From: Streptomyces sp. TRM70350
GTDB taxonomy: Bacteria; Actinomycetota; Actinomycetes; Streptomycetales; Streptomycetaceae
Assembly (NCBI RefSeq): GCF_019219825.1
Contig: NZ_JAHUXH010000015.1
Coordinates: forward strand, 100,512-164,511
DNA: 64,000 bases
Direction of reading: 5' to 3'
The notes beneath the pieces were generated by a model. The model worked only from the letters and a program-made list of their open reading frames with translations. It made no database searches and was not told the origin of the DNA. The translations under genes were made by a program, and so were the position numbers. The stretch's first letter is position 1. Each line of letters opens with the position of its first letter. Of this stretch, positions 55,829-64,000 are shown one piece after another.

Positions 55829-56691
55829 CACAGCGCCCCGGACAGCGGACTCAGCGGCCGGTAGTCCCGGGCCGCGAGGAACTCCGGCCGGGGCGAGGCG
55901 ACATCGGAGAGCGGGTTGGTGACGCTGTTGTAGGTGAACAGCGCGACCCTGCGGTCGAAGGGCGACATGTTGGTGCCCGAGCCGTGCACGATGCGCGGGT
56001 CGAAGAAGAGCAGGGCCCCGGCCGGCCCCGTGGCGGACGTGATATGGCTTTCCGCCACCAGCGATGTCAATTGTTCGGCGCGCAGCCGGAAATCCAGGTC
56101 GGCCGACAGGTTGGACAGCCAGTCCTGTTTTCCGGAGGCGCCCGAGCGGTGTTCTCGGTCGGTGTTCCCGGAGGCCGTTCCCGGATTGTCCGCGGCCGTT
56201 TCTCCGCCGTTTCCCGGCAGGTTCTGCGGAACCCGTTTCCGGTGCGATCCGGGTATGAGGAGAAGCGGCCCGTTGAATTCGGTGATCTCGTCCAGAAAAA
56301 TCGCCGCGTTGACCGCCAGCGGCCGCCGCATCCCGTCCTTGTGCTGCCAGAAGACGTAGTCCTGGTGCCAGGGCCACACATCGCCGTGCAGAGCCCGCTT
56401 GGCGTTGACCTTCACCTGGTGGACGTACACGTCCCCGCCGACGAGCTGCCGTGCCGCATCGAGGATCCGCGGCAGCCGCACGAGCCGGCCGAACAACTCG
56501 CTCACCTGGTGACAGCCGTGGAGGCCGCGCACGGTCGTGCCGTCCTTCTCCAGCACGCGCCCGGGGTGTTCCACCCCCTCGAGGCGGGCGACCTCCTCGC
56601 GTACGCGTTCCAGGTCCCTGGAGCCGATCCCGCTGTCGGTGAGCAGGAATCCGGTGGAGCGGTAGTCGGTGATCTGCGCTGGACTGAGCAT
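55828..56691 (-). CDS. PhyH-type Fe(II)/2-oxoglutarate dioxygenase, candidate amino-acid hydroxylase
   Basis: This 287-residue protein resembles the phytanoyl-CoA/ectoine hydroxylase family. It has the iron-binding pair HQD (His109, Asp111), a distal His (His236 in IVHGSG) and an Arg for 2-oxoglutarate (RR at 247-248). Between about 156 and 195 there is a polar, low-complexity insert rich in Gly, Asn, Ser and Glu. It is the first gene of the set with the E1 subunits and is divergent from the NRPS whose first A domain looks proline-type. Hydroxylating proline, free or carrier-bound, is the most economical role; another amino acid or polyketide carbon is possible. ATG 56691 is used; a GTG nine bases upstream is an alternative, and neither has a strong SD. 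Confidence 0.86.
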   Translation of the reverse strand: MLSPAQITDYRSTGFLLTDSGIGSRDLERVREEVARLEGVEHPGRVLEKDGTTVRGLHGCHQVSELFGRLVRLPRILDAARQLVGGDVYVHQVKVNAKRALHGDVWPWHQDYVFWQHKDGMRRPLAVNAAIFLDEITEFNGPLLLIPGSHRKRVPQNLPGNGGETAADNPGTASGNTDREHRSGASGKQDWLSNLSADLDFRLRAEQLTSLVAESHITSATGPAGALLFFDPRIVHGSGTNMSPFDRRVALFTYNSVTNPLSDVASPRPEFLAARDYRPLSPLSGAL

Positions 56692-57025
56692 CGTCGTCAC
56701 CCATCGTGTCCGGTTCCCGGCGCGGCCCGCACGGAGTTCTGGAATTCCTGATGGGATGCCGGGAGGTGGTCCGTCGAAGCCGCTTTCTAACACGCTCACG
56801 GGAGCATGCCGGCAGGTGGGCCGATGCGTCGGGAGCCTAGCAGAAGCCGGTCGGCACGAAAGGAGGGAAATCGGGGAAGAAGAGGAATTCGCAGGCACCC
56901 TCCTCATGCGGTGGCCATCTTGTCAGGCGTCCGTCAGTGCACAGTCAGGGCCATTTGTGACGATGCTGCTGATCCATTCCCCAGGGCCCGGCGCGCGCCG
57001 GACGGAACCCGAGCGAGGAGACGCT
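56692..57025. promoter_or_regulatory. Divergent control region between the dioxygenase and NRPS operons
   Basis: No gene is supported in these 334 bases. The right half contains the heptamer array listed separately. A palindrome GGAATTCC lies at 56741-56748, with a partial copy (GGAATTC) at 56884-56890. TTAGAA on the minus strand (56790-56785) could be a -10 for the dioxygenase operon, but I see no matching -35. The in-frame upstream extension of the NRPS was rejected because SD GAGGAG (57015-57020) sits 5 bases before GTG 57026. Confidence 0.6.
56921..56964 (+). promoter_or_regulatory. Candidate SARP-type activator site and promoter of the rightward NRPS operon
   Basis: Heptamers TGTCAGG (56921-56927), CGTCAGT (56932-56938) and AGTCAGG (56943-56949) repeat with an exact 11-bp period. 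Nine bases later lies GACGAT (56959-56964), a weaker -10 hexamer. Heptamer sequence, number, period and distance to -10 all match the array upstream of the PKS operon, which implies a shared activator. Confidence 0.68.
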
Positions 57026-61692
<4,667 letters not shown>

Positions 61693-61696
<4 letters not shown>

Positions 61697-64000
61697 CCGT
61701 GTCCCGTATCGAGGATGTGCTCCCGCTGTCGCCGCTGCAGGAGGGCCTGCTCTTCCTCTCCCGGTACGACGACCCGGTCGGCGACGACGTCTACGTGGTG
61801 CAGTTCCGGTTCGACATCGCCGGCCCCCTGGACGCCGACCGCATGCGCGCCGCGGCCGAGGCCCTGCTGGCCCGCCACCCCAACCTGCGGGCCGGCTTCC
61901 GGCACCAGCGCCGCGAGGGGCGGCCCGTCCAGGTCGTACCCCGTGCCGTACAGCTGCCGTGGCGGAACGTGGACCTGTCCGCGCTGCCCGAGGCGGAACG
62001 CGCCGCCGAGACCGAGCGGCTGCTCGCCGCGGACCGCGCCGACCGCTTCGACCCGGCCGCCCCGCCGCTGATGCGGTTCACCCTGCTCCGGCTCGGCCCC
62101 GCCGCCCACCGCCTGGTCTTCACCCACCACCACCTGCTCCTGGACGGCTGGTCCATGGGCCTGCTGATCAAGGAACTGTTCGCGCTGTACGGCAGCGGCG
62201 CAAACGCCTCCGCCCTGCCCGGCACCACGCCCTACCGCGACTACCTGGCCTGGCTGGCCCGGCAGGACGGCGACACCGCCCGCACGGCCTGGCGCGCCGC
62301 CCTGGACGGCCTCGACGAGGGCACCCTGGTCGCCGGGCCGATCCGGGGCCGGGCGACCGGCACCCCTGACGAACTCGTCACCGACCTGCCCGAGGACCTG
62401 GTCGCCGCGCTCCTCGCCCGCTCCCGCGCCGACGGCCTGACCCTCAACACCCTCGTGCAGGGCGCCTGGGGCCTGCTCGTGGGCCATCTGACCGGCCGGG
62501 ACGACGTCACCTTCGGGGCGATCGTCTCCGGGCGGCCCGCCGACCTGCCGGGTGCCGAGCGCATGGTCGGCATGTTCGCCAACGCCCTGCCGGTGCGGCT
62601 GCGCACCGCGCCCGGCGAGCCGCTGTCCGCGGCGCTGCACCGGCTGCAGGACCAGCACGCCGAGCTGATGCCGCATCAGCACCTGGGGCTGGCCGCCGTC
62701 CAGAGCCTGGCGGAACCGGCCGAACTGTTCGACACGATGGTCATCTTCGAGAACTACCCGCTCGACCCCGACACCCTCCAGGTCACCGCGGGAGACATCC
62801 GGCTCACCGAGGTCGGCGAACACGCCGCCACCCACTACCCGCTGTGCCTGATGGTGGTGCCCGGCAGCCCGTTCCGGCTGCGCCTGAGCTACCGCACCGA
62901 CCTGTACGACCGCGACACCGTCGCCGCGCTCGCCGCGCGCCTGACCGGCCTGCTCGAACTCCTCGCCCAGGGACTCGACCGCACCCCTGCCAGCGTCGAT
63001 CCGCTGCCCGCCGCCGAACGGTGGGACCTGCTGGTGGCCCGCAACGACACCGCCCGGCCACTGCCCGAGACCTGCCTGCCCGAGCTGTTCGCCGCCCAGG
63101 CCCGCCGCTCCCCGGACGCCCCCGCCGTGGTGGCCGCCGGCGAGACCCTGACGTACGCCGAACTCGACCGGCGCTCCGCCCGGCTGGCCCGGCGGCTCAG
63201 CGCGCTCGGCGCCGGGCCCGAGACGCACGTCGCGCTGCTGCTGCCGCGCACCCACGACCTGCCGGCCGCGCTCCTGGCCGTCCTGCGCAGCGGGGCGGGC
63301 TACGTGCCCCTGGACCCGGACCACCCCGCCGAGCGGATCGGCCAGGTCCTCGACGACGTCCGGCCGGTGTGCCTGCTCACCACGGCGGACCTGGCCACCG
63401 AACTGCCCCGGGACATCCCCGTACTGCGCCTGGACGAGCCCGCGTCCGACGCCCCCGAGGCGGACCCGGTCGCGCCCGCCCCCGACCACACGGCCTACGT
63501 TCTGCACACCTCCGGCTCCACCGGACGCCCCAAGGGCGTCGTCGTCCCCCACCGGGCCCTCACCAACTTCCTCACCGACCTGACGGAACGGGTGCCGCTC
63601 GGGCCGGGCGACCGCATGCTCGCCGTCACCACCGTGTCGTTCGACATCGCCGCCCTGGAGCTGTACCTGCCGCTGATCACCGGCGCCACGGTCGTCCTCG
63701 CGGACCGGGACACCGTCCTGGACCCACAGGCTCTCGCCGAGGCCGTCACCGCCTGCGGCGCCACCGTCATGCAGGCCACCCCGACCCTGTGGCGCACCCT
63801 CGTCCCCGACCACGCCGAGGCCCTGGCCGGCCTGCGCGTCCTGACCGGCGGCGAACCCCTGCCCGAGGACCTCGCGGCGCACCTGACCGCAGCCGCGGCC
63901 GAGGTGACCAACCTGTACGGGCCCACCGAGACCACCATCTGGTCCACCGCCACACCCGTACACCCCGGCACCCCCGTCACCATCGGGCAGCCCATGGCCA
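61693..64000 (+). CDS. NRPS C-A(Gly)..., cut by the window end
   Basis: The GTG start overlaps the stop of the previous NRPS (GTGA), and 769 codons are visible. A condensation domain (about 1-440; HHHLLLDGWS near 146, ENYPLD) is followed by an adenylation domain with HTSGSTGRPKG and YGPTETTIW. The pocket reads D-I-L-Q-L-G-L-I-W plus the presumed Lys, the standard glycine code. Its C domain follows an E-terminated module, so it should accept a D-aminoacyl donor. If the unseen part contains an N-methyltransferase, the residue would be sarcosine, as in viridogrisein/etamycin. The gene has no stop before position 64000. Confidence 0.93.

Overview
This window is very GC-rich, with GTG starts, tightly packed genes and codon use typical of a Streptomyces chromosome. 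It starts in housekeeping sequence (hflX) and then enters a large secondary-metabolite locus that runs past the right edge.

Layout. 1-1900: structured leader, hflX and a strong terminator. 1960-5087 (minus): an ABC-F ribosome-protection ATPase and a 14-helix-type MFS exporter, both likely self-resistance. 5452-50104 (minus): one long, mostly translationally coupled trans-AT PKS/NRPS operon. In transcription order it encodes a 4445-aa loading/PKS/NRPS protein, a 2338-aa PKS, a 2055-aa PKS, a 2628-aa oxazole-forming NRPS with a non-elongating KS, a 1940-aa adenylation-free NRPS with TE, a discrete acyltransferase, a type II thioesterase and a stand-alone adenylation protein. 50105-50332: divergent control region. 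50333-51523 (plus): cytochrome P450. 51622-53256 (minus): second ABC-F protein. 53616-56691 (minus): a PhyH-type dioxygenase and the alpha and beta E1 subunits of a 2-oxoacid dehydrogenase. 57026-64000 (plus): two NRPS genes, the second cut by the window end.

How it works together. The first megasynthase begins with lipoyl, E3-binding and E2 acyltransferase domains fused to an ACP. With the nearby E1 genes this suggests that a 2-oxoacid (pyruvate or a branched-chain acid) is decarboxylated and its acyl group loaded directly on the ACP. The line then reads KS-KR, KS-DH-KR, glycine, KS-DH-KR, KS, KS-KR, KS, serine-oxazole, and a D-amino acid released by a TE. This is the backbone logic of a group A streptogramin. 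The Cys-like adenylation code, the epimerase, the P450, and the absence of a methyltransferase or HMG-synthase cassette point to a griseoviridin-like product. The rightward NRPS genes read as a proline-type residue with epimerization followed by glycine, and the dioxygenase could hydroxylate proline. This fits the D-hydroxyproline-sarcosine stretch of a group B streptogramin of the viridogrisein/etamycin type. Two ABC-F proteins are what a streptogramin producer would be expected to carry. The product assignment is inference from domain order and residue codes.

Regulation. The promoters of the PKS operon and of the rightward NRPS operon carry the same signal: three NGTCAGN-like heptamers at exact 11-bp spacing, followed nine bases later by a -10-like hexamer. 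This is the layout of a SARP activator site. No regulator gene is present in the window.
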